Below, piece after piece: positions 1 through 5,886 of a stretch of 9,607 nt of DNA. Both the position numbers and the translations under genes were made by a program. The stretch is from Coriobacteriaceae bacterium (lineage in GTDB: Bacteria; Actinomycetota; Coriobacteriia; Coriobacteriales; QAMH01), in assembly GCA_004553405.1 (NCBI GenBank), contig SFLO01000020.1, positions 1 through 9,607 of the forward strand. Direction: 5' to 3'. The notes below the pieces were generated by a model that was not told the origin of the DNA, did not search any database, and saw only the letters and a list, made by a program, of their open reading frames with translations. The stretch's first letter is position 1. The number at the start of each line of letters is the position of its first letter.

Positions 1-197
1 ACGTAGCCGGGGAAGACCTTCTTCTCGGAGGTGACGCGCTTGCCGCCCTCCTTGAGCTCGGTGACCTCCTCGGTGGGAACGAGAACCTCGTAGATGACCT
101 TCTCAAGACCCTTGAGCTTGACCATGTGCTCGATGTTGGTCTTGACCTTGTTCTCATACCCGGAGTAGGTGTGGAGCACGTACCACTTCTTAGCCAT
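1..197 (-). CDS. nusG: Transcription termination/antitermination factor NusG (3' end outside window)
   Basis: This is the first ~65 codons of NusG, which binds RNA polymerase and couples it to Rho or the ribosome. The protein opens MAKKWYVLHTYSGYENKVK, the standard start of the NGN domain, and continues through a VPTEEVTE segment to a KVFPGYV segment where the window ends. The C-terminal KOW domain is therefore not visible. The ATG at 197 is preceded by a strong GGGGAGG Shine-Dalgarno sequence that begins right after the secE stop, leaving only 15 bases between the genes, so secE and nusG look co-transcribed and possibly translationally coupled. In most bacteria rplK and rplA follow. The family assignment is secure; only the truncation limits the description. 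Confidence 0.96.
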   Translation of the reverse strand, partial: MAKKWYVLHTYSGYENKVKTNIEHMVKLKGLEKVIYEVLVPTEEVTELKEGGKRVTSEKKVFPGY

Positions 198-212
198 TGT
201 TCAAGCCTCCCC

Positions 213-479
213 TTACTTGCCCAGGGAAGCCAAGGCTTCGAGCGGGATGAGAACGATATTGTCGATGACGGCGACGAACACGCCGAAGAACACCAGAGCG
301 CCGATGACGATGAGGCTGGCGTTGAGAAGCTCCTTCTTGGTGGGCCAGACAACGCGCTTCATCTCGGACTTGACGCCGTTGAGATAGGTCTTGATGCGCG
401 TGAGAAGGCTGGGCTTTGCCGCCCTGCCGTTCTTGCCCTTCTTCTCGGTCTTCTTGCTGTTGTTGTTCTTCTGTGCCAT
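213..479 (-). CDS. secE: Preprotein translocase subunit SecE
   Basis: SecE is the small essential clamp of the SecYEG channel in the cytoplasmic membrane. The 88-residue product has a Lys/Asn-rich hydrophilic N-terminus (residues 2-22), an amphipathic stretch at about 25-43, the family hallmark VVWPTKKE at 43-50, and one hydrophobic membrane segment at about 51-80. This is the short single-span form usual in Gram-positive bacteria; the E. coli protein has three spans. The ATG at 479 has only a weak GGA-type ribosome binding site a few bases upstream, unlike the strong sites of nusG, rpmG and tuf. It lies between tRNA-Trp and nusG, the standard rpmG-trnW-secE-nusG order. Confidence 0.95.
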   Translation of the reverse strand: MAQKNNNSKKTEKKGKNGRAAKPSLLTRIKTYLNGVKSEMKRVVWPTKKELLNASLIVIGALVFFGVFVAVIDNIVLIPLEALASLGK

Positions 480-528
480 GTGTATCCGATCAGGTACGTG
501 TGGGGCTGTGTTTTGTCGCCTAATTGCA

Positions 529-552
529 ATGTCGAGCTATAAAGCTCGACAT
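529..552 (-). other. Perfect 10-bp hairpin between tRNA-Trp and secE
   Basis: The arms ATGTCGAGCT (529-538) and AGCTCGACAT (543-552) are exact reverse complements around a 4-base loop. The hairpin begins 9 bases past the encoded CCA of tRNA-Trp in the direction of transcription. No T-tract follows on the minus strand, so it is not a standard intrinsic terminator. A processing or RNA-stability element separating the tRNA from secE mRNA is a reasonable inference. Confidence 0.6.
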
Positions 553-561
553 GGAGAAATC

Positions 562-638
562 TGGCAGGCCAGGCAGGACTCGAACCCGCAACATTCGGTT
601 TTGGAGACCGACGCTCTACCAATTGGAGCTACTGGCCT
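562..638 (-). tRNA. tRNA-Trp (anticodon CCA)
   Basis: A complete 77-base cloverleaf can be drawn on the minus strand: acceptor AGGCCAG/CTGGCCT, D stem GCTC/GAGC, anticodon stem TCGGT/ACCGA with loop CTCCAAA (anticodon CCA), T stem GCGGG/CCTGC with loop TTCGAGT, discriminator G and encoded CCA. It lies 29 bases after the rpmG stop and 82 bases before secE. A Trp tRNA between rpmG and secE is a widespread arrangement, which supports the identity. Confidence 0.97.
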
Positions 639-667
639 GTGCTAGACAAACTGCTAAGTGTTATACC

Positions 668-817
668 TTAGCGGGTTTCCTTATGCAGGGTGTGATGACC
701 ACACCAGCGGCAGTACTTCTTGAGCTCGATGCGCTCAGGATTGTTCTGCTTGTTCTTCTTAGTCGTGTAGTTACGACGCTTGCAGTCGGTGCAAGCCAGA
801 GTAACCAGAGTACGCAT
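668..817 (-). CDS. rpmG: 50S ribosomal protein L33
   Basis: The 49-residue product starts [17 protein letters not shown] and ends HHTLHKETR, matching L33, a small zinc-ribbon protein of the large subunit. Both CxxC pairs are present (Cys9/Cys12 and Cys36/Cys39), so this is the zinc-binding C+ form, whose C- paralogues in other bacteria are induced by zinc starvation. The ATG at 817 has an AGGAGG ribosome binding site with good spacing, and the stop is TAA at 668-670. It lies between tuf and tRNA-Trp, where rpmG usually precedes secE-nusG. No second rpmG copy is visible in the window. Confidence 0.96.
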   Translation of the reverse strand: MRTLVTLACTDCKRRNYTTKKNKQNNPERIELKKYCRWCGHHTLHKETR

Positions 818-844
818 TACTTAAATCCTCCTACGTGCGCATAG

Positions 845-872
845 CGGCCCGGCAGCTCTCGCTGCCGGGCCG
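845..872 (-). other. 12-bp GC-rich hairpin with GAGA tetraloop between tuf and rpmG
   Basis: On the transcribed strand CGGCCCGGCAGC and GCTGCCGGGCCG pair perfectly around a GAGA loop, a GNRA-type tetraloop. The stem starts 29 bases after the tuf stop and is not followed by a T-tract. It could block 3'-exonuclease decay of the tuf message, or act as a partial terminator that lowers rpmG expression relative to tuf. The structure is direct observation; the role is inference. Confidence 0.6.
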
Positions 873-901
873 GGCAGCGCTGTTAAATCAGCGAGTGTTG
901 T

Positions 902-2098
902 TTACTCGATGATCTTGGTGACTCGACCAGAGCCGACGGTACGACCACCCTCGCGGATAGCGAACTTGAGGCCCTCCTCCATGGCGATCGGGTGAATCAG
1001 CTCACCAGTGATGGTGACATTGTCGCCAGGCATAACCATCTCGACGCCCTCGGGCAGCATAACGGTGCCGGTGATGTCGGTGGTGCGGAAGTAGAACTGA
1101 GGACGATAGTTGGTGAAGAACGGGGTGTGACGGCCGCCCTCCTCCTTGGTCAGGACGTAGACCTGGCCCTCGAACTTGGTGTGGGGGGTCACAGAACCGG
1201 GCTTGCAGAGAACCTGGCCGCGCTCGATGTCCTCGCGCTTGGTGCCGCGCAGGAGGATACCGACGTTGTCGCCAGCCTCAGCCTGGTCCAGGATCTTGCG
1301 GAACATCTCGACGCCGGTGACGACGGTCTTGGCGGTCTCGCGGATACCCACGATCTCGACCTCGTCGTTCATGTGGATGGTGCCGCGCTCGACACGACCG
1401 GTGGCGACGGTGCCGCGGCCGGTGATGGTGAAGACGTCCTCGATAGCCATCAGGAAGGGCTTGTCGGTCTCACGAGCGGGCTCGGGGATGAAGGAGTCGA
1501 CGGTGTCCATGAGCTCCCAGATGGCCTCCTGCCACTTGGGATCGCCCTCGAGGGCCTTCAGAGCAGAGCCCTTGATGATGGGGCAGTTCTCGAAGCCATA
1601 GGACTCGAGCAGCTCGGAGACCTCCATCTCGACGAGCTCGATGAGCTCCTCGTCCTCGACCATGTCGCACTTGTTCAGGAAGACGACGATGTAGGGAACG
1701 CCGACCTGGCGGGCGAGCAGGATGTGCTCGCGGGTCTGGGCCATGGGGCCGTCGGTAGCAGCGATAACCAGGATTGCGCCGTCCATCTGAGCAGCACCGG
1801 TGATCATGTTCTTGACGTAGTCAGCATGGCCGGGGCAGTCGACGTGTGCGTAGTGGCGGGTGTCGGTCTGGTACTCGATGTGAGCGATGGAGATGGTGAT
1901 GCCGCGCTCGCGCTCCTCGGGAGCCTTGTCGATGTCCTCGAATGCAGTGAAGTCTGCGGTGGCGGTGCCGTGGGAACCGTCGTTCATGGACAGGGTCTTG
2001 GAGATTGCAGCAGTCAGAGTGGTCTTGCCATGGTCAACGTGACCGATGGTACCAATGTTGACATGCGGCTTAGTGCGTTCAAACTTTTCCTTTGCCAT
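902..2098 (-). CDS. tuf: Elongation factor Tu
   Basis: EF-Tu is the GTPase that delivers aminoacyl-tRNA to the ribosomal A site. The 398-residue product has all GTPase motifs: G1 GHVDHGKT (residues 19-26), switch I RGITI (65-69), G3 DCPGH (87-91) and G4 NKCD (142-145). Domains II and III follow at normal length, ending in [10 protein letters not shown]. Two ATG codons stand in tandem (2101 and 2098). The second is chosen because the AAGGAGG site leaves only 1 base before the first but 4 before the second, and because the family normally begins MAKEKF. It sits directly after a tRNA cluster, as tufB does in E. coli. This is the only tuf in the window; whether a second copy exists near fusA cannot be seen. 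Confidence 0.98.
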   Translation of the reverse strand: MAKEKFERTKPHVNIGTIGHVDHGKTTLTAAISKTLSMNDGSHGTATADFTAFEDIDKAPEERERGITISIAHIEYQTDTRHYAHVDCPGHADYVKNMITGAAQMDGAILVIAATDGPMAQTREHILLARQVGVPYIVVFLNKCDMVEDEELIELVEMEVSELLESYGFENCPIIKGSALKALEGDPKWQEAIWELMDTVDSFIPEPARETDKPFLMAIEDVFTITGRGTVATGRVERGTIHMNDEVEIVGIRETAKTVVTGVEMFRKILDQAEAGDNVGILLRGTKREDIERGQVLCKPGSVTPHTKFEGQVYVLTKEEGGRHTPFFTNYRPQFYFRTTDITGTVMLPEGVEMVMPGDNVTITGELIHPIAMEEGLKFAIREGGRTVGSGRVTKIIE

Positions 2099-2102
2099 CA
2101 TT

Positions 2103-2109
2103 CCTCCTT
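2103..2109 (-). promoter_or_regulatory. Shine-Dalgarno of tuf, close to tandem ATGs
   Basis: AAGGAGG on the minus strand lies 1 base before the ATG at 2101 and 4 bases before the ATG at 2098. Spacing favours the second ATG. It starts 6 bases downstream of a GC-rich hairpin. Confidence 0.8.
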
Positions 2110-2115
2110 GTTAGG

Positions 2116-2142
2116 TTCCGCGCCCCCGCGGGCTGCGCGGAA
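2116..2142 (-). other. GC-rich hairpin just upstream of the tuf ribosome binding site
   Basis: The arms TTCCGCGC (2116-2123) and GCGCGGAA (2135-2142) are perfect complements with an 11-base GC-rich loop that has some self-pairing of its own. It ends 6 bases before the tuf Shine-Dalgarno sequence in the direction of transcription and could influence ribosome access or mark the 5' end of processed tuf mRNA. Confidence 0.5.
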
Positions 2143-2172
2143 GCGACATAGCTGGGTTTATTCTATAACTTG

Positions 2173-2195
2173 CGGCCGCCCCGAGGGGGCGGCCG
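2173..2195 (-). other. 10-bp GC hairpin after tRNA-Met
   Basis: The arms CGGCCGCCCC (2173-2182) and GGGGCGGCCG (2186-2195) pair perfectly around a 3-base loop, 8 bases past the CCA of tRNA-Met. A/T-rich sequence follows but without a U-tract, so read-through into tuf is expected. A tRNA/mRNA processing site is a plausible role. Confidence 0.55.
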
Positions 2196-2203
2196 GTGAT
2201 GAT

Positions 2204-2280
2204 TGGTAGCGGCGATTGGACTCGAACCAATGACAACACGGGTATGAACCGTGCGCTCTAACCAACTGAGCTACGCCGCC
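2204..2280 (-). tRNA. tRNA-Met, elongator type (anticodon CAU)
   Basis: A 77-base cloverleaf reads acceptor GGCGGCG/CGCCGCT with a G1-U72 wobble, D stem GCTC/GAGC, anticodon stem CACGG/CCGTG with loop TTCATAC (CAU), T stem ATTGG/CCAAT, discriminator A and encoded CCA. It lacks the unpaired first base of initiator tRNA, and its acceptor resembles elongator Met tRNAs of actinomycetes. A CAU anticodon could also belong to lysidine-modified Ile2, but the acceptor sequence argues for Met. It is the last tRNA before tuf. Confidence 0.93.
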
Positions 2281-2294
2281 GTATATAGATGAGA

Positions 2295-2313
2295 GGGCCC
2301 TTTCGCAGGGCCC
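2295..2313 (-). other. 7-bp hairpin between tRNA-Thr(GGU) and tRNA-Met
   Basis: GGGCCCT and AGGGCCC pair around a 5-base loop inside the 45-base spacer. No T-tract follows, so it most likely helps separate the two tRNAs in the precursor rather than terminate transcription. Confidence 0.45.
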
Positions 2314-2325
2314 CCGAATTGTAAC

Positions 2326-2400
2326 TGGAGCCTGTGATCGGATTTGAACCGATGGCCTCTTCCTTACCAAGGAAGTGCTCTACCCCTGAGCTACACAGGC
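2326..2400 (-). tRNA. tRNA-Thr (anticodon GGU)
   Basis: A 75-base cloverleaf has acceptor GCCTGTG/CACAGGC, D stem GCTC/GAGC, anticodon stem CTTCC/GGAAG with loop TTGGTAA (GGU), T stem ATCGG/CCGAT, discriminator T and encoded CCA. Only 3 bases separate its 5' end from the CCA of tRNA-Tyr, so the two must be cut from a shared precursor. Confidence 0.97.
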
Positions 2401-2403
2401 AGA

Positions 2404-2488
2404 TGGTGGGCGCGCTTGGATTCGAACCAAGGTAGGCATAGCCAACGGGTTTACAGCCCGTCCCCTTTAGCCACTCGGGCACACGCCC
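2404..2488 (-). tRNA. tRNA-Tyr (anticodon GUA)
   Basis: This 85-base class II tRNA has acceptor GGGCGTG/CGCGCCC (one G-U pair), anticodon stem ACGGG/CCCGT with loop CTGTAAA (GUA), and a long variable arm containing GGC/GCC, as expected for bacterial Tyr tRNA. T stem CTTGG/CCAAG, discriminator A and encoded CCA follow. It is the first gene after the strong promoter at 2600-2628, with a leader of about 105 bases. Confidence 0.97.
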
Positions 2489-2520
2489 ATCTGCAAAAAA
2501 CGGAAACCAACTATATAACA

Positions 2521-2571
2521 CTTTCAAGTTGCCTGCTGCGAGAATTTTCAAAATCTTTCTGTGCTTGAAAG
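2521..2571 (-). repeat. Inverted repeat in the leader of the tRNA-Tyr/tuf transcript
   Basis: CTTTCAAG (2521-2528) and CTTGAAAG (2564-2571) are exact reverse complements around 35 bases that also contain a near-palindromic A/T run at about 2543-2553. The repeat lies downstream of the predicted start of transcription, so it would be part of the leader RNA. A run of six T's on the transcribed strand (2495-2500) lies about 20 bases past the repeat, too far for a normal terminator. The repeat is clear; a role is not established. Confidence 0.4.
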
Positions 2572-2599
2572 CTGAGAGCATCCTGCGCAGCGGACGAGA

Positions 2600-2628
2600 A
2601 TATTACAGGCTCACAAAGCTCCTGTCAA
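2600..2628 (-). promoter_or_regulatory. Strong sigma-70-type promoter for tRNA-Tyr, tRNA-Thr, tRNA-Met and tuf
   Basis: On the minus strand a perfect -35 TTGACA (2623-2628) is followed by a 17-base spacer and a -10 TAATAT (2600-2605). T-rich runs just upstream (2631-2644) could serve as an UP element. Transcription would start near 2593. The site lies in the only AT-richer intergenic stretch of the window and directs transcription into a tRNA-tuf unit, which needs high expression. Consensus and location together make this the best promoter here. Confidence 0.85.
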
Positions 2629-2639
2629 CAGAAAACCTT

Positions 2640-2657
2640 AAAAACCACGGAGCCGTG
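2640..2657 (-). terminator. Possible weak terminator after tRNA-Thr(UGU)
   Basis: CACGG and CCGTG (2646-2657) can form a short stem followed on the transcribed strand by a T5 run (2640-2644) and more T's. The stem is only 4-5 bp with a very tight loop, so termination would be weak. The T's may instead be the UP element of the promoter that starts 12 bases further on. Confidence 0.35.
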
Positions 2658-2702
2658 CGTATCTCCCGCCATCTGCCCCGGCAACCTGGGCAGAAGAGCC
2701 GC

Positions 2703-2778
2703 TGGTGCCAGTGGAGGGACTCGAACCCCCAACCGTCTGCTTACAAGGCAGCTGCTCTACCATTGGAGCTACACTGGC
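2703..2778 (-). tRNA. tRNA-Thr (anticodon UGU)
   Basis: A 76-base cloverleaf has acceptor GCCAGTG/CACTGGC, D stem GCTC/GAGC, anticodon loop CTTGTAA (UGU), T stem GGGGG/CCCTC with one G-U pair, discriminator A and encoded CCA. The outermost anticodon-stem pair (27-43) appears to be a G/A mismatch. It starts 24 bases after the stop of the NYN nuclease gene with no clear promoter of its own, so it is probably transcribed with the upstream genes. A short stem (2673-2693) lies in its 3' trailer. It precedes tRNA-Tyr, as thrU precedes tyrU in E. coli. Confidence 0.96.
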
Positions 2779-2802
2779 GCGCCTTCGGCGGCGGCTAGTG
2801 TA

Positions 2803-3357
2803 TCACGACAAGTCGCCCTTTCCCCGCGCAAATGCCTCGAGCTTTGCCGCCACATCGGGATCGATCCTCCCCGCGACGGTGTTCTTGGCCACCTTGCCCA
2901 CGCGATAGCTGTTCTCGTGCCACTCCTCCTCGAGGGCCTCGCTGGCCGCAGAGAAGCCGCGCGCGGAGATGCGCGTCACTCCCCCGCCGAAGACAGTCGA
3001 CTGGATGGTGAAGTCCGACGAGACGACCTGCACCTCCTTGCCGGCCTCGCGCGCGTCGTGGGCGAGCCTCTCGATGACGGTGTCCGCGCTCACCCCCGCG
3101 GGGGAGAACACGACGTCGATACCGCACACGCGGGTGGGCTTGCCCTTCGACTTGCTGTTGCCCGCGCCGTCGAAGACGACGGTGCAGTGGTCGTAGCTGC
3201 CCTTCGCCATGAGGGCCGCGTCGTTGATGACGGCCTCGCGCGCCTTGTTCCAAGAGCTCGACGCCTCGTAGTCGGCCCCCAGCTGGGAGTAGCGGGGGTT
3301 GTTTCGGATGACGTTGTAGCCGTCGACTATCAGCACAACCTTGCGGTCCATGGGCAT
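2803..3357 (-). CDS. rae1: NYN-domain ribonuclease, YacP/Rae1 family
   Basis: The 184-residue protein belongs to the PIN-like NYN (YacP) family. The N-terminal strand VLIVDGYNVI carries Asp12 and Asn15; further conserved acidic positions are Asp63 (VVFDGAG), Asp92 (GVSADTVIE) and Asp115 (VVSSDFTIQ), which fit a PIN-type metal-binding site. The ARGFSAASEALEEEW segment towards the C-terminus is also typical of YacP proteins. In Bacillus subtilis this family is Rae1, which enters the ribosomal A site and cleaves mRNA in a translation-dependent way. The gene follows rlmB by 13 bases, the same neighbour as in B. subtilis. The ATG at 3357 is chosen over the one at 3351 because an AGGGGG site lies 6 bases before it. 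Cleavage activity here is inferred from family and synteny. Confidence 0.88.
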   Translation of the reverse strand: MPMDRKVVLIVDGYNVIRNNPRYSQLGADYEASSSWNKAREAVINDAALMAKGSYDHCTVVFDGAGNSKSKGKPTRVCGIDVVFSPAGVSADTVIERLAHDAREAGKEVQVVSSDFTIQSTVFGGGVTRISARGFSAASEALEEEWHENSYRVGKVAKNTVAGRIDPDVAAKLEAFARGKGDLS

Positions 3358-3370
3358 GGCGGGCCCCCTG

Positions 3371-4309
3371 CTAGGCGCCGCTTGCGGCGCGGCACTGGCG
3401 GGCCCACTCGTAGGCGATGGCGGTGGTCGCCTGCGCCACGTTGAGGGACTCCACCTTGCCCGCCTGGGGGAGCTTGACGAGCATGTCGCAGGCGTCGATG
3501 GCGATGCGGCTCAGGCCGCTGCCCTCGCTGCCCATCACCAGCACCACCCTGCCCGAGAGCGGGGCGTCCCAGATGACGTCGCTGGCGTGCTCGCTGGCGC
3601 CCACGACCCAGAAGCCCTCGTCCTTCAGGGCCGCCAGGCTGCGCGCGAGGTTGGACTCCATCGCGATGGGCAGGTGGAGCACAGCGCCGGCGCTGGTCTT
3701 GTAGGCGGCGGTGTTCACGCGGGCGTTGCGCTTGTTGGGGATGAGGACGCCGCACGCCCCCACGACCTCGGCGCTGCGCACGATCGCCCCGAAGTTGCCC
3801 GCGTCTGTGACGTGGTCAGTCGCGATGATGAGCGCGTTCTCCCTGCCCTCCGCCGCCTTGACGAGGTCTGCGAGGGCAGCGTAGCGGTAGGGCCTGAGCT
3901 GGGCCATGACGCCTTGGTGAGCGCCGTGGGAAGAGGCTGCGTCGAGCTCTGCGGCGTCGACGTAGTGGATCTTGGCACCCTGGCTGCGCGCGCGCCCCGC
4001 AAGGCGCGAGAGCTGCTCGTCGTCTGCCAGCGCAGACGAGAACCACAGCGTCTCGATGGGGGTCTCGGTCTGGAGCGCCTCCTCGAGGGCATGGCGCCCC
4101 TCGAGGACGGAGACGTCGTCGCCGATGCGCATGCCGGGGCGCGCGGAGCGCTGGGGGCGCCCTGCCGCCCGCTCCTCAGAGCCGCCGCGCGGGCCGCGGC
4201 CCGTGCGCTGGGAGCCGCCCTCGGGGGCCTGCCTCTTGCCAGGGCGCGCTGCAGCCTTGGAGTCTTGGGGCCTGCGTCCGGCCTTTCCCGCGGGTTTCCT
4301 AGGCGCCAT
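3371..4309 (-). CDS. rlmB: 23S rRNA (guanosine-2'-O-)-methyltransferase RlmB (SpoU/TrmH family)
   Basis: This 312-residue SPOUT methyltransferase is expected to 2'-O-methylate G2251 (E. coli numbering) in the peptidyl-transferase P loop, using S-adenosylmethionine. Residues 1-60 form a basic Arg/Gly/Pro/Ala tail likely to be disordered. The substrate-binding domain follows from about 67 (LEGRHALEEAL). The trefoil-knot domain shows motif 1 with Asn172 and Arg178 (DAGNFGAIVRSAE), motif 2 MGSEGSGL (259-266) and motif 3 from 280 (LPQAGKVESLNVAQA). The ATG at 4309 overlaps the end of cysS by 11 bases and has GAGGG 6 bases upstream, suggesting translational coupling. A start at Met60 would give a typical core enzyme without the tail. 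TrmH-like tRNA methylation is the main alternative, but position after cysS favours RlmB. Confidence 0.93.
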   Translation of the reverse strand: MAPRKPAGKAGRRPQDSKAAARPGKRQAPEGGSQRTGRGPRGGSEERAAGRPQRSARPGMRIGDDVSVLEGRHALEEALQTETPIETLWFSSALADDEQLSRLAGRARSQGAKIHYVDAAELDAASSHGAHQGVMAQLRPYRYAALADLVKAAEGRENALIIATDHVTDAGNFGAIVRSAEVVGACGVLIPNKRNARVNTAAYKTSAGAVLHLPIAMESNLARSLAALKDEGFWVVGASEHASDVIWDAPLSGRVVLVMGSEGSGLSRIAIDACDMLVKLPQAGKVESLNVAQATTAIAYEWARQCRAASGA

Positions 4310-5816
4310 AGCTCACCCTCGCTCCCTGAGGGGTGTCCTCGATGGTGAAGCCGAGGCCGGCGAGGCCGTCGCGGACGCTGTCTGCAAGCGCCCAGTTCTT
4401 CTCCTTGCGCGCAGCCGCGCGGGCGTCGAGGAGCGCCTGCACGGCCTCTGCCTTGCCCGTGCCCTCAAAGCCGGCGATCTTGGCCGCGAGCTCGACGACC
4501 TCGGCGGGATACGATGCCGAAAGGTCCTGCTCGCCAGCTGCAACGTCGATGCCGAAGCAGCCCATCAGCTCGACGACGGCATCGCGCGCGGCGGCAACCG
4601 CCGGGACGTCTGCCGCAGCGATGGCCTTGCCGGCGACGGCGGCGTTGAGCTCGCCCACCAGAGTGAAGACGCTGCCGAGCGCCTCGGGGGCGTTGAAGTC
4701 GTCGTCCATGGCGGCGACAAAGGCCGCGCGGGCGGTGTCGACTGCAGCCTGGAGGGCGGCGGCGTCGACTGCAGGCTCGCCCTCTGCGGCGCTCGCGAGC
4801 AGCCAGTCGGCGTTCTTCACGGCCGTCTCGATGCGGGTCAGCGCGGCGTCGGACTCCGCCAGGCGCGCATCGCCGAAGACGAGCGGGCTGCGGTAGTGGG
4901 TCTGCAGCATCAGCATGCGCAGGGCCTCGGGTCGCACCAGGTCGAGCGCCTCGCTCAGCAGCAGGAAGTTGTTGAGGCTCTTGGACATCTTCTCGACCTC
5001 GCCGGTGGCGGCGTTGGCGATCTGCAACATGCCCGTGTGCATCCAGTAGCGCGAGAACGCGGTGCCGTAGGCCGCCTCGGACTGGGCGATCTCGTTCTCA
5101 TGATGGGGGAAGACGAGGTCGCCGCCGCCGCCGTGGATGTCGAAGGGGAGCCCCAGGTACTTGTGGCTCATCGCGGAGCACTCGATGTGCCAGCCGGGGC
5201 GGCCATCGCCCCAAGGGCTCTTCCAGCTGGGCTCGCCGGCCTTGGCAGCCTTCCACAAGGCGAAGTCGAGGGGATCGCGCTTGCGGTCCTCGAGGCCCTG
5301 GCCGTCTGCCCTCAGCTCCCTGTGGCCGCCCTCCATCTCGTCGATGTTGCGGCCGGAGAGCTTGCCGTACCCGGGATAGCTGCGCACAGAGAAGTAGACG
5401 TCGCCTTGCGCCTCGTAGGCGTGGCCCCTCTCGATGAGAGTCTTGACCAGGCCGATCATGGGGCCGATTTCCTCGGTGGCCTTGGGGCGCACGGTCGGGT
5501 CCTCGACGCCGGCGCGGCGCATGTCCTCGATGAAGGCGTCGGTGTACTGCGAGGCCACCTCGGCGGCGCTGCGGCCCTCCTCGTTGGCCTTCTTGATGAT
5601 CTTGTCGTCGACGTCGGTGACGTTTTGGACGAAGGTCACCTCGTAGCCGCGCCACTCGAGGTAGCGGCGTATGACGTCGAAGGAGATGAAGGTGCGCGCG
5701 TTGCCGATGTGGATGCGGTTGTAGACGGTGGGACCGCACACGTACATGCTCACCTTGCCGGGCTCGCGCGGGGTGAACTCCTCTTTGCGGCGCGTTTGCG
5801 TGTTGTAGATCTGCAT
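4299..5816 (-). CDS. cysS: Cysteinyl-tRNA synthetase
   Basis: This class I synthetase charges tRNA-Cys with cysteine in the cytoplasm. The 505-residue length is a little above the E. coli enzyme. The signature HIGN (36-39) and KMSKS (276-280) are intact. The zinc site that recognises cysteine is complete: Cys27, Cys213 (WHIECSAM), His238 and Glu242 (FPHHENE). The DALR anticodon-binding domain follows, with a typical C-terminal end ([23 protein letters not shown]). The ATG at 5816 has AGGGAG 4 bases upstream. The 70-base gap to ispF is too short for a T-box leader; a TATTAT -10-like element is present without a good -35. The stop overlaps the start of rlmB, so the two genes form one unit. Confidence 0.98.
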   Translation of the reverse strand: MQIYNTQTRRKEEFTPREPGKVSMYVCGPTVYNRIHIGNARTFISFDVIRRYLEWRGYEVTFVQNVTDVDDKIIKKANEEGRSAAEVASQYTDAFIEDMRRAGVEDPTVRPKATEEIGPMIGLVKTLIERGHAYEAQGDVYFSVRSYPGYGKLSGRNIDEMEGGHRELRADGQGLEDRKRDPLDFALWKAAKAGEPSWKSPWGDGRPGWHIECSAMSHKYLGLPFDIHGGGGDLVFPHHENEIAQSEAAYGTAFSRYWMHTGMLQIANAATGEVEKMSKSLNNFLLLSEALDLVRPEALRMLMLQTHYRSPLVFGDARLAESDAALTRIETAVKNADWLLASAAEGEPAVDAAALQAAVDTARAAFVAAMDDDFNAPEALGSVFTLVGELNAAVAGKAIAAADVPAVAAARDAVVELMGCFGIDVAAGEQDLSASYPAEVVELAAKIAGFEGTGKAEAVQALLDARAAARKEKNWALADSVRDGLAGLGFTIEDTPQGARVSYGA

Positions 5817-5858
5817 GATGCTCCCTGGAACGAATCAGGCGGATGTGGTGTACCCGCC

Positions 5859-5864
5859 ATAATA
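5859..5864 (-). promoter_or_regulatory. Possible -10 element upstream of cysS
   Basis: TATTAT (five of six consensus matches) stands in the 70-base ispF-cysS gap, but no -35 or extended -10 is recognisable at the right distance. A small hairpin GGCGGG/TCCGCC (5838-5858) follows directly. Weak evidence for an internal promoter. Confidence 0.25.
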
Positions 5865-5886
5865 TCCTAGGAGCAGGCGCAGGACC

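Noticed and set aside
2153..2172. Promoter for tuf alone (TAGAAT at 2160-2165)
   Set aside because: The -10 matches five of six bases, but the position of a -35 falls within a GC hairpin with no resemblance to the consensus and no extended -10 is present.
992..2209. A 405-codon open frame on the plus strand antisense to tuf
   Set aside because: EF-Tu on the other strand is certain; the antisense frame is Asp/Leu/Val/Gly-rich, runs into the tRNA-Met trailer and resembles no family I recognise.
2158..2581. Minus-strand open frames across the tRNA cluster
   Set aside because: They run through complete tRNA cloverleafs and show no ribosome binding site or family motif.
3972..5870. A 632-codon open frame on the plus strand across cysS and rlmB
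   Set aside because: It lies antisense to two genes with full sets of family motifs, and its product is a low-complexity Ala/Arg/Gly/Leu sequence typical of the opposite strand of GC-rich genes.
5817..5886. T-box leader upstream of cysS
   Set aside because: The gap is only 70 bases and shows neither a T-box motif nor a terminator/antiterminator pair.
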